Positions 31,984 to 43,400 of a DNA stretch of 64,000 nucleotides are shown one piece after another. Numbering within the stretch: the first letter of the stretch is position 1; each line of letters starts with the position of its first letter. A program made the position numbers and the translations under genes. A model generated the notes under the pieces. That model had not been told where the DNA came from and made no database searches. It worked only from the letters and a program-made list of their open reading frames with translations. The stretch is from Ichthyophis bannanicus (lineage: Eukaryota > Chordata > Amphibia > Gymnophiona > Ichthyophiidae). Location of the stretch: positions 324,650,297-324,714,296 of the forward strand of contig CM066040.1 in the NCBI GenBank assembly GCA_033557465.1, given 5' to 3'.

Positions 31984-33177
31984 CGTAGTTACATCTGCGA
32001 CAGGTGATCTCTGGGAACAGCAGGAATATAGTCTTCACTTATGGGTGACATCGGTACCGATGAAGCACACACGGGAATGCTCCCCAGCGTCCAATAGAAA
32101 AGCATTTGGGAGCATCCCACTGCACCTGCATCGCTGCCTTCCCACCTTCCCAACTCTCCCTCTTCAGTTGAGTTTGTAGCTGAGGGAAAAGGAGAGAAGA
32201 AACCTACAATTCCTAGAGGAGGAGGGTGGATTGTGAAGACTAAATTCCTGCTGTTCCCAGAGATCACTTGTCACAGGTGAGTAACTACGCTATCTCCAGG
32301 AACAAGCAGGAATGTAGTCCTCACATATGGGACTCCCTAGCTTCCAGATGTCAGAGAAAATAACCTCAGAACCAGTAGGTTTGCTTCAGGGCAGGCTTCA
32401 GGAGGTTATGAATCCTCTATGGATGTCTGGTATCATTCCGGGACGGAGGGTAGGAGTTGCCCTAAGTCTGAAATAGATGCTGGAGAACAGCCTGACTAAA
32501 CAAGGCATCCCAGCAGGAGTCCATGTCTAAACAGTAATGAGCAGAAAAGGTATGGACTGAAGACCAAGTTGCTGCTTTGCAGATTTCGTCAATGGCTACA
32601 GAGCGTAGGTTTGCCATTGAGGTAGCCATGGCATGAACATTATGGGCAGTGACATGACCTTCAAGGGCTAGTCCTGCTTTGTCATAAGCAAATGAGATGC
32701 AATCTGCTATCCATTTAGAGAGAGTATTTTAGGATACTGGCAACCCCAAGTGACTGGGATAAAGGGAGAGGAATACATGAGTCTTTACAGTTCTCAGATA
32801 GAATGCCAAGGCACGTTTGCAGTCAAAGGTATGGAGGATTGCCTTTGCCCTAGACAAATGTGGTCTAGGAAAAAAGACAGGAAGATAGACTGACTGATTC
32901 AAGTAGAAAGGAGACACCACCTTCGGCATGAAATGGGGGTGAGTCCTTAGGACAACTTTGTCATGGTAGAATTGTGTGTAAGGTGGGTCTGCCACCAAAG
33001 CCTGTAGCTCATTAATGCACCTAGCCAAAGTGAGTGCAATGAGGAAGATGACCCTCCATGCTAGAAACTTTAGCGAGGTAGTGGCTAAGGGTTCAAAGGG
33101 CGGCTTGAGAAGTTGTCCTAGAATGACATTGAGATCCCAGGCCACTGGAGGTGGTCTAATGGGAGGTTTGGTGAGCA
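31984..33177 (-). mobile_element. Second-lineage DIRS-like element, 3' part, minus strand
   Basis: Right terminal repeat starting at 31984 (CGTAGTTACATCTGCGAC), an ICR at about 32225-32335 (GTGAAGACTAAATTCCTGC ... then CTATCTCCAGGAACAAGC), then the recombinase. The ICR left half complements the terminal repeat. Sequence and protein are clearly different from DIRS-A to D. Everything upstream of the recombinase core is missing where CR1 copy 1 begins. Confidence 0.8.
32380..33177 (-). pseudogene. Tyrosine recombinase of the second DIRS lineage
   Basis: From about 33177 down: DLNVILGQLLKPPFEPLATT, LARCINELQALV (the arginine box altered to RCINEL), SPFYLNQSVYLPVF, KRALAFYLRTV. A frame break near 32730 is followed in another frame by VTAHNVHAMATS in place of the HxxR box and AATWSSVHTFSAHYCLD with the candidate Tyr. 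Broken and 5'-incomplete. Confidence 0.8.
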
Positions 33178-34172
33178 AGTCACCAGGGCCTGCAGAATCA
33201 CCAATCCAACTTCTCCAGCCCTTGAATTGAAGAACCATTATGCAGCCCTGGAAGTGGAGGAGGTGAAAGCATCCCTGGAAAGGGAAGAACCAGAGCTCAA
33301 GTACCCCAAAGTTGCAGACTCAGTGACCACAAGGAAGCGAAGGGTAGTGGTGGTTGGTGACTCTCTTCTGAGGGGTACTGAGGCATCCATCTGCCGACCA
33401 GACTTGATGTCCAGAGAGGTATGCTGTCTGGTGCCAAAATCCAAGATGTTACGGAGAGTTTGCCGAGACTCATCAAGCCCACTATTACCCAATGTTGCTA
33501 ATCCATGTCGGAACAAATGATACTGCCAGGTATCCCTCTGAGCGTATCAAAAGTGACTTCATGGCTCTGGGACAGAGGGTGAAGCAGTTAGGTGCACAGG
33601 TGGTATTCTCTTCAATCCTCCCTGTTGAGGGTAAAGGCCAAGGCAGAGAGGCTCACATCCTGGAGATGAATGCATGGCTGTGTGGATGGTGTCATCGAGA
33701 GCGTTTTGGTTTCCTAGACCATGGGATGCTGTTCCAAGGGTTGCAGAGCAGAGATGGCATCCATCTGTCCAAGAAAGGTCGACACGCCTTCAGTAGTAGA
33801 TTGGCTAATCTACTGAAGAGGGCTTTAAACTAGATTCGTTGGGGATGGGTGAAGAAAGCCCCCAGGTAAGTGAAAGCCCCCAGGTATGTGATACATTAAA
33901 TACCTTTATGGAAATGGGTAACGGGGGTAACATATGGAAAGCAGTGTGTATACATGCCCGTAGCATGGGAAATAAGATCCCTGATGTTGAAGCTTTGGTG
34001 GGAGTGGCCGACTTGGATTTAGTGGCAATTACAGAAACATGGTTCACAGAAAACCATGACTGGGATGTAACTATACCTGGCTATATTTTATTCAGAAAGG
34101 ACAGGCCAGGAAGAAGGGCAGGAGAAGTGGCACTATATGTAAAAAATACTATTAAAACTTTGGAATTACAGA
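33178..34172 (+). mobile_element. CR1 copy 1, part 1 (ORF1 and start of ORF2)
   Basis: Collinear with 38365-39375 of CR1 copy 2. It includes ORF1 esterase motifs (VVVVGDSLLRGTEA, HVGTNDTARY, DGIHLSKKG) and the ORF2 N-terminus (ARSMGNKIPDVEALVGVADL). A 4-bp loss at ~33430 shifts ORF1. It is cut at 34172, where DIRS-C begins; the next CR1 part resumes at 45076 after about 236 bp of CR1 that are missing. Confidence 0.88.
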
Positions 34173-34179
34173 GCTTACT

Positions 34180-35380
34180 GGTCCCAGTCCTTTCGGGGGT
34201 TCAGAGGAGCGGGGAGAGGTTTTGGAGTTTTCTTGGCCTTGACCATCAAGAAGCCTCAATGAAGTGAGGGGAATCCAGGCGGGATTGATACCCGTGGGAG
34301 GTCGGTTAAGAGAGTTCTATCCTGCCTGGATCTAGGTTATGTCAGATCAGTGGGTGTTGGAGGTCATTCGGAAGGGGTATGCGCTAGAGTTCCAGCGCCT
34401 AGTGGTCGACGCCTTCGTTCTCTCTCCCTGCAGGGCTCGGTCGAAGCTGATTGCGTTGCAAGAGACGTTGGAAAGGCTTCTGGCTCTCAGAGCGGTGGTA
34501 CAGGTGCCAGAGGACCAGTGCGGTTGCGGTCGATATTCCATATACTTTGTAGTACCAAAAAAGGAGGGCACCTTTCGGCCGATTCTGGATCTCAAAAGGG
34601 TGAATTGGTGCCTCAGGGTATCGCATTTTCAGATGGAGACCTTGAGATCCGTTATAGTAGCAGTAAGGCAGGGGGAATTTCTCACGTCATTTGATCTGAC
34701 AGAAACCTATCTGCACATACCAATTCGCGAAGAGCATCAGCGGTTTCTACGTTTCGCAGTCCCAATGGGACATTTTCAGTTCCAGGCCTTACCGTTCGGG
34801 TTGGCAACAGCTCCGCGTACATTCACCAAGGTGATGGTGGTGGTAGCGGCGGCATTGAGAAGAGAAGGAGTGCTGGTTCATCCTTACCTGGACGAGTGGT
34901 TGATTCAAGCGAAGTCGAGAATAGAGAGCGAGGAGGCTACCCACCGAGTGGTAGAGTCTAGGCTGGGTGGTCAATGCAGAAAAGAGCAGGTTAGAGCCAT
35001 CACAGGAGTTGGAGTATTTGGGGGCCTGCTTCAACACGAGGGCAGGAAAAGTCCTTCTACCGCGCATAAGAGCACAAGGACTAAGAGAACTTGTCCACGC
35101 CTTTCTGGAGAAGAGGGCTCCCACGGCGTGGCATTATCTACAACTGCTAGGAAATATGGCGGCGACGCTCAAGGTAGGGCCGTGGGCCAGAGCCCACATG
35201 AGACCGTTTCAGTGGGCCTTACTCAGGAGATGGTCAAATCAGTCCGATCAGTTGACTCAAAAGTTGCCCTGTCCGCGGGAGACAAGGGAAGCCCTTCAGT
35301 GGTGGTTAGAGCTGGAAGTCTAGAGAAAGGGATGCCTTTGGAGTCGCCGAATGGGTGCCTCTGACAACAGATGCCAGTCT
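34180..35380 (+). pseudogene. DIRS-C reverse transcriptase
   Basis: Frame open from 34339 through the palm: YSIYFVVPKKEGTF, FDLTETYLHIPI, LPFGLATAPRTFTK, then VHPYLDEWLIQAKS. The usual YLDD is YLDE here, replacing a catalytic aspartate by glutamate. A frame change follows near 34960 (the connection domain continues at 34967-35323 as SRLEPSQELEYLGACF). Likely inactive. Confidence 0.85.
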
Positions 35381-35959
35381 GTTCAGATGGGGGGGCATAC
35401 TTCGAAGGACAGTTTGCACAAGGCCAGTGGACAGAAGCGGAAAAGCAGTGGTCCATCAACAGGTTGGAGCTGAGAGTGGTGAAGTTAGCACTTTGGGCTT
35501 TTCAGCGCAGGCTACAGGGAAGAGCGATCCGGGTGCTGTCAGACAATGCCACAGCGGTGGCTTATATCAATCACCAAGGAGGGCACCAGCAGCGTAGCTC
35601 TGGAGGAAGAGGCAGAGGAGCTCTTAGGCTGGGCCGAAGAACATCTGGAGGCGATACTGGCGGCACATGTAGCAGGGTTGGACAATGTGACAGCCGATTT
35701 TTTGAGTCGCATCAAGGTGGATCCAGGAGAGTGGGTTCTCCAGCAAGAGGTGTTCGACTTGCTTGTACTTCGATGGGGAACACCGCTAATGGATCTCATG
35801 GCGACCTTCGAGTCGGCAAAGGCTGCAAGGTTTTACCGCAGAAGGCGAGAAAGGATGTCAGAGGGCTGAGATGCTCTGATGCAGAACTGGCCAGAGGAGC
35901 AGCTGCTCTATGTATTTCTGCCCTGGGTATTAATCGGGTGGATGCTACAGCGGATAGAG
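35380..35959 (+). pseudogene. DIRS-C RNase H and methylase-like domain, first part
   Basis: RNase H: an SINRLELRVVKLALWAF helix, VLSDNATAVAYINHQG near 35538-35582, then LDNVTADFLSRIKVDPGEWVL. The next domain reads LMDLMATFESAKAARFYRRR and LLYVFLPWVLIGWMLQRIE, stopping exactly at the Penelope insertion. Frame changes occur near 35590 and 35866. The rest of the domain is at 43237-43400. Confidence 0.78.
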
Positions 35960-37012
35960 CTTAAAAGACACCTATGTAAACGCTCAATGTTATCACATAG
36001 AACCAAAAACAAGAATTTTTCCTTTTAAAACAATGCTATCATTTCTGGTTACGATTTAAAGCATTTAACATTATTGTTAGAGGTCTCAGACTTTTTTGTC
36101 ACTTCTTTTTGGACTTATGGTGTGACCAACATTAGTATCTAATAGCATCAATGACCTCCAACCTCTTCGTAGCCAAGACTGAAAGCATATCAATGAGAGC
36201 ATATGAAACTAATAAATCACGATCATTACTCGAATCCTGACGCTATTCTGTGAACTTCAAAACCACGCTATTTCTTCAATACTTAATGGATATCGAGTGT
36301 TTAACTTCTGTTTTTGCTTCTGCTTCTCGCTCTCTGATCCCTACGCCTCCCCCAGGCGCCGTTGTTGTGTTTCACATTAATTGTTTCTTCAGGGGATCAT
36401 TAATCATTTTTATCTCGACTTCTATCTCTATAAGATAAAACAAATTTCAGTAACCATTCATTATCATGTCCCTCATTAAAATAAACCTCTTCTGTACATG
36501 CCCATATCTATCTAAACCAAATTCACCTATCACAATGCTGCAGACGTCTCATATCAATCCTATTTTGTCAGCTCTAACAAGCTGACACCTTCAAACCAGT
36601 CGCCTCAAAAGAACGCCGCACATGCGGGCTTGAAAATTACTGTCCTCATTTAAAACCATCCCTTCTACCTTTTGATTGGCGGTATCGTGGCCCCTCCTTC
36701 AATGACGTCATCCACATCATTCATATAATTGATACTCTCTCCTCTTACTTTATCAAAGGGACATGTGTTCGCCATTGATATTTTAAGGCAAAACTTTTTC
36801 TACTGTTCTGTTGCCTCACTTAACTAATAATTCTCATATTTATGACTCTTTATTCCCTGACTGTCTAAATATCTTATATAATGATGGAATTTTTAAATAT
36901 CTCATAGTCTTGTCCCATTTTTACATTACGCAGTTTTTAGATCCCAGCCCATTGATTTTCTTAATTGCCTTCAGACAGCCCATATATATAACTAACTCCA
37001 TATTTTCTCCAG

Positions 37013-37859
37013 ACATCAAACAGTAAGTAAGGTTTTGAGGGTTTCTTTGTTTGGTTTGTTTTTATTACATTGCTAGCTCTCTGACTGGGAGCTCTTAAAA
37101 GGGTTTTGTGTATATTTTTAAAAGCAAGGTTACTTCATTTTTGCTGTTTTAGGGGAACCTTAATTGAGCACAGTAGGTTGCTGACTCCAGTGACCTCCTC
37201 AGCTTTAGAAGCTGCTAACACCTAATCAGGTGTTAGTGGGCCTGTTTCCTGAGTGCAGTTGAAGCCTGCATAAATAGGCTCCTGTGCCCTGCCCCTTTGA
37301 GGCTTTTCTAACCAGGGCTCCACACATCAAACAGTAAGTAAGGTTTTGAGGGTTTCTTTGTTTGGTTTGTTTTTATTACATTGCTAGCTCTCTGACTGGG
37401 AGCTCTTAAAAGGGTTTTGTGTATATTTTTAAAAGCAAGGTTACTTCATTTTTGCTGTTTTAGGGGAACCTTAATTGAGCACAGTAGGTTGCTGACTCCA
37501 GTGACCTCCTCAGCTTTAGAAGCTGCTAACACCTAATCAGGTGTTAGTGGGCCTGTTTCCTGAGTGCAGTTGAAGCCTGCATAAATAGGCTCCTGTGCCC
37601 TGCCCCTTTGAGGCTTTTCTAACCAGGGCTCCACACATCAAACAGTAAGTAAGGTTTTGAGGGTTTCTTTGTTTGGTTTGTTTTTATTACATTGCTAGCT
37701 CTCTGACTGGGAGCTCTTAAAAGGGTTTTGTGTATATTTTTAAAAGCAAGGTTACTTCATTTTTGCTGTTTTAGGGGAACCTTAATTGAGCACAGTAGGT
37801 TGCTGACTCCAGTGACCTCCTCAGCTTTAGAAGCTGCTAACACCTAATCAGGTGTTAGT
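37013..37859 (+). promoter_or_regulatory. 2.7 tandem copies of a 311-bp unit, probable CR1 5' promoter monomers
   Basis: Copies start at 37013, 37324 and 37635 (each ACATCAAACAGTAAGTAAGG); the third stops at 37859. By eye the copies are identical. Each full unit has a TATA-like GCATAAATAGG followed by CCCTGCCCCTTTGAGG and a perfect palindrome TAACACCTAATCAGGTGTTA. Position just upstream of CR1 ORF1 recalls promoter monomers of some mammalian L1s; promoter function is inferred. Confidence 0.7.
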
Positions 37860-38081
37860 TCCCGCCCTACCCACCCCGACTCCCACCCACCCCTAGTGAG
37901 CAGCCTTGCTTTATAGGGCGCCTCCCCTTTCACAAATCACAGTGAATTGGACCAGCACATTTGTATGTAATTAAAGTGTTTTAACTGCTTTTTCTCTATA
38001 AAGACAGCTGCGAAACCGGCTGGTACTTGGTAGATCTCTCTCTTTTGCTCTAACAGATACCTAAGCTCCACGAAAAGAACA

Positions 38082-39026
38082 ATGGCTGGGAAAAATCGTA
38101 TTGCTAAAGCTGTTGCTCCCGTTACAGCTTCTGCCTCGGTCCAGACAGAGGTCCTAATGCCGGTTGGAGGACCGGTTCCATGTGCAGGGTGCCTGCATGC
38201 TGAAGCTCTGAGGAGAGAGGTGGAGGAACTCAGAGAGGAGGTGGCGAGGCTGAGGAGCATTCAAGACAGTGAGAAGTACATTGATGAGATGCTACTTGCA
38301 GCAACCAAGCTCTCCAGCTCCGGAGAAGATGGGTGCCAACAGAATGTCGATGGTTGGACACAAGTCACCAGGGCCTGCAAAATCACCAATCCAACTTCTC
38401 CATCCCTTGAATTGAAGAACCATTATGCAGCCCTGGAAGTGGAGGAGGTGAAAGCATCCCTGGAAAGGGAAGAACCAGAGTTCAAGTACCCCAAAGTTGC
38501 GGAATCAGTCACCAGAAGGAAACGAAGGGTGGTGGTGGTTGGAGACTCTCTTCTGAGGGGTACTGAGGCGTCCATCTGCCGACCAGACTTGATGTCCAGA
38601 GAGGTATGCTGTCTGCCTGGTGCCAAAATCCAAGATGTTACGGAGAGTTTGCCGAGACTCATCAAGCCCACAGACTATTACCCAATGTTGCTAATCCATG
38701 TTGGAACAAATGATACTGCCAGGTATACCTCGGAACGTATCAAAAGTGACTTCATGGCTCTGGGACAGAGGGTGAAGCAGTTAGGTGCACAGGTGGTGTT
38801 CTCTTCAATCCTCCCTGTTGAGGGTAAAGGCCAAGGCAGAGAGGCTCGCATCCTGGAGACAAATGCATGGCTGCGTGGATGGTGTCATCGAGAGCGTTTT
38901 GGTTTCCTAGACCATGGGATGCTTTTCCAAGGGTTGCAAAGCAGAGATGGCATCCATCTGTCCAAGAGAGGTCAACGCATCTTTGGTAGTAGACTGGCTA
39001 ATCTACTGAAGAGGGCTTTAAACTAG
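38082..39026 (+). CDS. CR1 ORF1 protein with SGNH esterase domain
   Basis: 314 residues, intact. N-terminus MAGKNRIAKA, a CxxC pair (PCAGCLHAEAL) leading into a predicted coiled coil (REVEELREEVARLRSIQ), then from about residue 145 an SGNH/GDSL hydrolase: VVVVGDSLLRG (Ser), IHVGTNDTARY, and DGIHLSKRG (Asp-x-x-His). CR1 ORF1 proteins with such an esterase domain are established; its role in retrotransposition is not. ATG 38082 has AACAATGG context and upstream frame stops. It acts with ORF2 in the CR1 ribonucleoprotein. Confidence 0.9.
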   Translation: MAGKNRIAKAVAPVTASASVQTEVLMPVGGPVPCAGCLHAEALRREVEELREEVARLRSIQDSEKYIDEMLLAATKLSSSGEDGCQQNVDGWTQVTRACKITNPTSPSLELKNHYAALEVEEVKASLEREEPEFKYPKVAESVTRRKRRVVVVGDSLLRGTEASICRPDLMSREVCCLPGAKIQDVTESLPRLIKPTDYYPMLLIHVGTNDTARYTSERIKSDFMALGQRVKQLGAQVVFSSILPVEGKGQGREARILETNAWLRGWCHRERFGFLDHGMLFQGLQSRDGIHLSKRGQRIFGSRLANLLKRALN

Positions 39027-39105
39027 ATTCCTTGGGGATGGGTGAAGTGAAGAAAGCCCCCAGGTAAGTGAAAGCCCCCAGGTAGGTGATACATTAAATA
39101 CCTTT

Positions 39106-41911
39106 ATGGAAATGGGTAACAGGGGTAACATATGGAAAGCAGTGTGTATTAATGCCCGTAGCATGGGAAATAAGATCCCTGAGGTTGAAGCTTTGGTGGG
39201 AGTGGCTGACTTGGATTTAGTGGCAGTTACAGAAACATGGTTCACAGAAAACAATGACTGGGATGTAACTATACCTGGCTATACTTTATTCAGGAAGGAC
39301 AGGGTAGGAAGAAGAGGAGGAGGGGAGTGGCACTATATGTAAAAACTACTATTAAAGCTTTGGAATTACAGAGCTTAAAAGGGAGAGAGGAGGCATTGTG
39401 GGGTTTAAAACTAGAAAGAGGGAAAGAGAAATCTATTTGCATTGGAGTGATATACAGACCTCCCTCACAAGAGGAAGAGGTGGACAGAGAGTTAATTGAA
39501 GACATACGCAGCATTGCTAAGAAAGGGGAAGTGCTACTGATAGGAGATTTCAATATGCCAGATGTTGATTGGCACATTCCTGCTGCAGTATCATCTAGAG
39601 GTAAGGAGATCCTGGATTCTCTACAGGGAGAACTATTCAGGCAATTGGTAACAGACCCCACACGTGAAGGGGCCATACTGGACTTGGTGCTTACCAATGG
39701 TGAAAGTGTTTCTGATGTTGTAGTGGGAGATCATTTTGCTTCCAGTGATCACCAGATGGTGTGGTTCAGTATTAGGACTAGGGCTGTTAGAATCCATTCC
39801 AAGGTGAGGATCTTAGACTTTAGGAAGACTAACTTTGCGAAGATGGGCCAATACCTCAGGGAGTCGTTAGTGGGATGGGAACAGCTGGGGGATGTAGAAA
39901 AACAGTGGGCAAAACTGAAAGGGGGTATTTTAAGGGCAACCACCTTTTTGTTAAAATGGTAAATAAAGGCAAAAGGAACAGGAGACCGCTATGGTTTTCG
40001 AAGGAAGTAGCTGAAAAAGTGAAGAAAAAGAGGGAGGCCTTCATGAAATACAAGAGATCACAGAGAGCAGAAGACAAGCATCTGTATTTGGAAAAACTTA
40101 GAGAAGCTAGCAAAGTAGTCAAGAAGGCAAAGATTCAAAAGGAGGAGGAAATAGCCAATGCAATAAAATGGGGGGATAAGACATTTTTCAGATATATTAG
40201 TGAGAAGAGGAAGAGCAAAAGTGGTATTGTCAGACTCAAGGGTGCAGGGGGGGAATATGTAGAAGCTGATAAGGATTAAAGCGGAATTGCTTAACAAATA
40301 TTTTTGTTCTGTGTTCACAGATGAAGAACCAGGAGCAGGACCTCAGAAAACACCCACAAATAAGAACAGAAGCGAGGGACATCTTGAACTATTTTCAGAA
40401 GACTGTGTTCGTGAGAAACTAGCTCAACTTAAAGTAGACAAAGCGATGGGACCGGATGGGATACACCCTAGAATACTGAGGGAACTTGGGGACGTTCTAG
40501 CAGCTCCACTGACTGACCTTTTCAATGCCTCGTTGGAGTCAGGAGTGGTGCCAAAGGACTGGAGAGAGGCTCATGTGTTGCCTTTACACAAAAGCGGAAG
40601 TAAGGATGTGGTTGAAAACTACAGGCCGGTTAGTTTAACTTCGGTGGTGAGTAAATTATTGGAAACGCTGCTGAAAGAGAAAATAGTGAGGTTTCTGGAG
40701 TCCAGCGGATTACAGGATCCGAGGCAGCATGGATTCACCAGAGGCAGGTCTTGTCAGACAAATCTGATTGATTTTTTTGACTGGGTGACCAGGGAGTTTG
40801 GACCGAGGGAGAGCTCTAGATGTGGTGTATTTAGATTTCCGTAAAGCCTTTGACACTGTTCCTCACAGGCGACTTATAAACAAACTGAGCACCCTAGGGA
40901 TGGACCCTAAAGTTACTGCTTGGGTTAGAAATTGGTTGGGTGGGAGGCGACAAAGAGTACAAGTAAATGGAGCTCACTCTGAGGAGAAGGATGTTACCAG
41001 TGGTGTGCCCCAGGGATCTGTCCTTGGTCCGATTCTTTTTAACATCTTTGTTAGTGATATAGCGGAAGGGCTGTCGGGTAAGGTTTGCCTCTTTGCGGAT
41101 GATACCAAAATCTGCAATAGAGTAGACATCCAGGAAGGGGTAGATAACATGAGGAGGGATCTAGCTAAGCTTGAAGAATGGTCTAGAATTTGGCAGCTGG
41201 GATTTAATGTTAAAAAATGTAAGGTCATGCATTTGGGCTGCAGCAATCCAAGGGAGCAATACAGTATAGGAGGTGAAGTACTTTTGTCCACTAAAGAAGA
41301 GCGGGACCTAGGCGTGGTTGTGTCTGATGATCTTAAAGTAGCTAAACAGGTGGAAAAGGCGACAGCAAAAGCTAGAAGGATGCTTGGGTGCATACGGAGA
41401 GGAATGACTAGCAGAAAAAAGGAGGTGATAATGCCTCTGTATAAGTCTTTGGTGCGACCTCATTTGGAGTATGGTGTGCAATTCTGTAGACCGCACCCTT
41501 CAAAAGGATGTGAACAGGATGGAGTCGGTGCAGAGGGTTGCTACCAAAATGATTAATGGGCTTCATTATAAAGCATATGAGGACAGACTTAAGGATCTTA
41601 ATATGTACACCTTAGAGGAAAGGCGGGATAGAGGTGATATGATTGAGATGTTTAAATACCTCCGTGGCATAAATGTTCAGGGAGAGAGCCTCTTTCAATT
41701 GAAAGCAAGTTCTGCTACGAGGGGACATGGGATGAGGGTGAAGGGAGATAGATTCAGGAGTGATATGCGGAAATATTTCTTTACGGAAAGAGTAGTGGAT
41801 CCGTGGAATAGTCTCCCAGTGGAGGTGGTAGAGATGAGGACAGTAACTGAATTCAAGAAAGCATGGGACCAACACAGAGGATCTCTAAAGGCAAAAAGTG
41901 GACTGTTGTAG
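39106..41911 (+). pseudogene. CR1 ORF2 endonuclease-RT with frameshifts
   Basis: APE endonuclease: [108 protein letters not shown] with the catalytic FADD, then [20 protein letters not shown] and a stop at 41909-41911. Frame changes near 39320, 39957, 40275, 40795 and 41485 break it, but no large part is lost, so inactivation is recent. Confidence 0.88.
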
Positions 41912-41988
41912 TTGTTATGGAAGGACAGACTAGATAGGCCATGTGGTCTTTTTCTGTCGTCATATTTCTATGTTTCTATGTTTTAATT

Positions 41989-43224
41989 TTATATACACGA
42001 CGACCAGTCTATGTTGATATTAAGACCTGCGGGTGCTACCGATTTTAGAATGAATATCCATTTCTGCTCTCTAACAAGCAAAGATTGCTCTTGTGATTTA
42101 CCTGCTATTCCCGAATCTTCTTTATCAATACAGAAACATCTCAATTGTTCAAAAATATGTCCCATCCTTACACAGTGTTGAACCAATGGTGCCTCCTTTA
42201 CTTTACATTTAAGTCGACTTTTGTGCTCTCCCATTCTAACTCTAAAAGGGCGGATTGTCTTGCCCACATAAATTAATCCACAGGGGCATTGTACGACGTA
42301 CACCACATTAGTGGAATCACACGTCGTATGCTGTCTTAAAGGATATGTAGATCCCTGATGTACAAAAGTATCTATTTCCATAGTGATGTCACAAATGTTA
42401 CAACCTCCACACTTTCTATGTTCCTTCACGTTATCTGATGAAATTGCTACTGAAACAGGAGATTTCATCACTGCAGAACTAAGTTTTTCTTTTAAATTAC
42501 GATTGCGTAGCCACACGCACCATATTTTTTTGTTTTCTAACCCAGGGATGACTCTCAAAATATTCCTATGCTTCCTTAATATCCTTTGAATACCTGAACT
42601 CAATGGTGAAAACCAGGTAATCAAATTAATATTAATGGGATCATCGTTTTTTATTATTTTTTTAGTCTCAAATAACAGACTCCTGTTATTATACCGGGCC
42701 CTTGAGTATGCTCGTTTCACTACTGTTGCAGGGTACCCTCTTTCTCTAAAATCTTCTGATAATTGTTTTGATAGCCTTTTAAACTCATGATCCTCAGAAC
42801 AATTTCACCTGTATCGCAAAAATTGAGAGAAAGGGAGACCTTCGTTTAGTCTCAGGGGATGTGCACTTTCAAAATGTAAAAATGTATTACGGTCTGTGAT
42901 CTTTCGATAAACCGATGTTGACCATTCCCCTTTACTAATGAGTACATCCAAATAAGCTAATTGCTCTCTATGGTAAGTATGCCTGAATTTTATATTGTCA
43001 TCACACTGATTAATCCATTGTAAAAACAATGTTAATTTCTCTTCTGTACCTCTCCACAACATAAAAACGTCATCTATATAGCGATTCCATGAAATAACAT
43101 TAGATACAAATGGAGATTGAGGTAACCATTGTTCTTCAAATCTGCCCATGTAAAAATTTGCTATTGAGGGGGCGCAAGTTGCTCCCATGGCCACTCCAGA
43201 TGTTTGCTGATAAATAACTCCTTC
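41989..43224 (-). pseudogene. Penelope RT-GIY-YIG protein, one internal stop, 5'-truncated
   Basis: RT part at 43224-42805: YQQTSGVAMGATCAPSIANF, SWNRYIDDVFMLW with the catalytic D-D, REQLAYLDVLI. A single in-frame TGA at 42805-42807 interrupts; the same frame then runs to the stop at 41989. The C-terminal half has a CxxC-type finger (HRKCGGCNICD) and the GIY-YIG endonuclease (VVYVVQCPCGLIYVGKT, then RMGEHKSRLK, ending near NINIDWSSCI). This RT plus GIY-YIG order is characteristic of Penelope elements. The N-terminal RT is missing. Confidence 0.9.
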
Positions 43225-43236
43225 CAGCGGATAGAG

Positions 43237-43400
43237 AGACACAAGGGTCAGGTCCTCATGATTGCTCCAGATTGGCCTCGAAGGCCGTGGTATGTGGATC
43301 TCGTGCGGCTCCTGGTGGATCGGCCATGGAGGCTGCCGGTCAGAAAGGATCTGCTAGTGCAGAGGCCATTGAATCTGTCTCAGGTGGATTGATTCTCACG
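43237..43400 (+). pseudogene. DIRS-C methylase-like domain, second part
   Basis: After the Penelope insertion the domain continues RHKGQVLMIAPDWPRRPWYV, DLVRLLVDRPWRLPVRKDLL, ending with a stop near 43392. It is collinear with 1765-1970 in DIRS-A. Confidence 0.75.

Larger units (their letters stand above)
37013..41985 (+). mobile_element. CR1 LINE copy 2, full length
   Basis: Order: tandem 311-bp units (37013-37859), short 5' leader, ORF1, ORF2, 3' UTR ending in TTTCTATGTTTCTATG, the octamer-type end typical of CR1. It sits in Penelope 3' sequence; no target duplication is obvious, as usual for CR1. ORF1 is intact and ORF2 has several frameshifts. Confidence 0.9.
35960..43224 (-). mobile_element. 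Penelope-like element, 5'-truncated, with 12-bp target duplication, containing CR1 copy 2
   Basis: CAGCGGATAGAG occurs at both ends (35948-35959 and 43225-43236), and joining them restores the DIRS-C reading LQRIERHKG. The minus-strand coding part lies at 41989-43224 and the 3' non-coding part at 35960-37012; CR1 copy 2 separates them. The 5' end falls inside the RT, so it is 5'-truncated. Confidence 0.88.

Noticed and set aside
38082..39026. Host GDSL esterase gene
   Set aside because: Same protein occurs in three places followed by CR1 endonuclease-RT, so it is CR1 ORF1.
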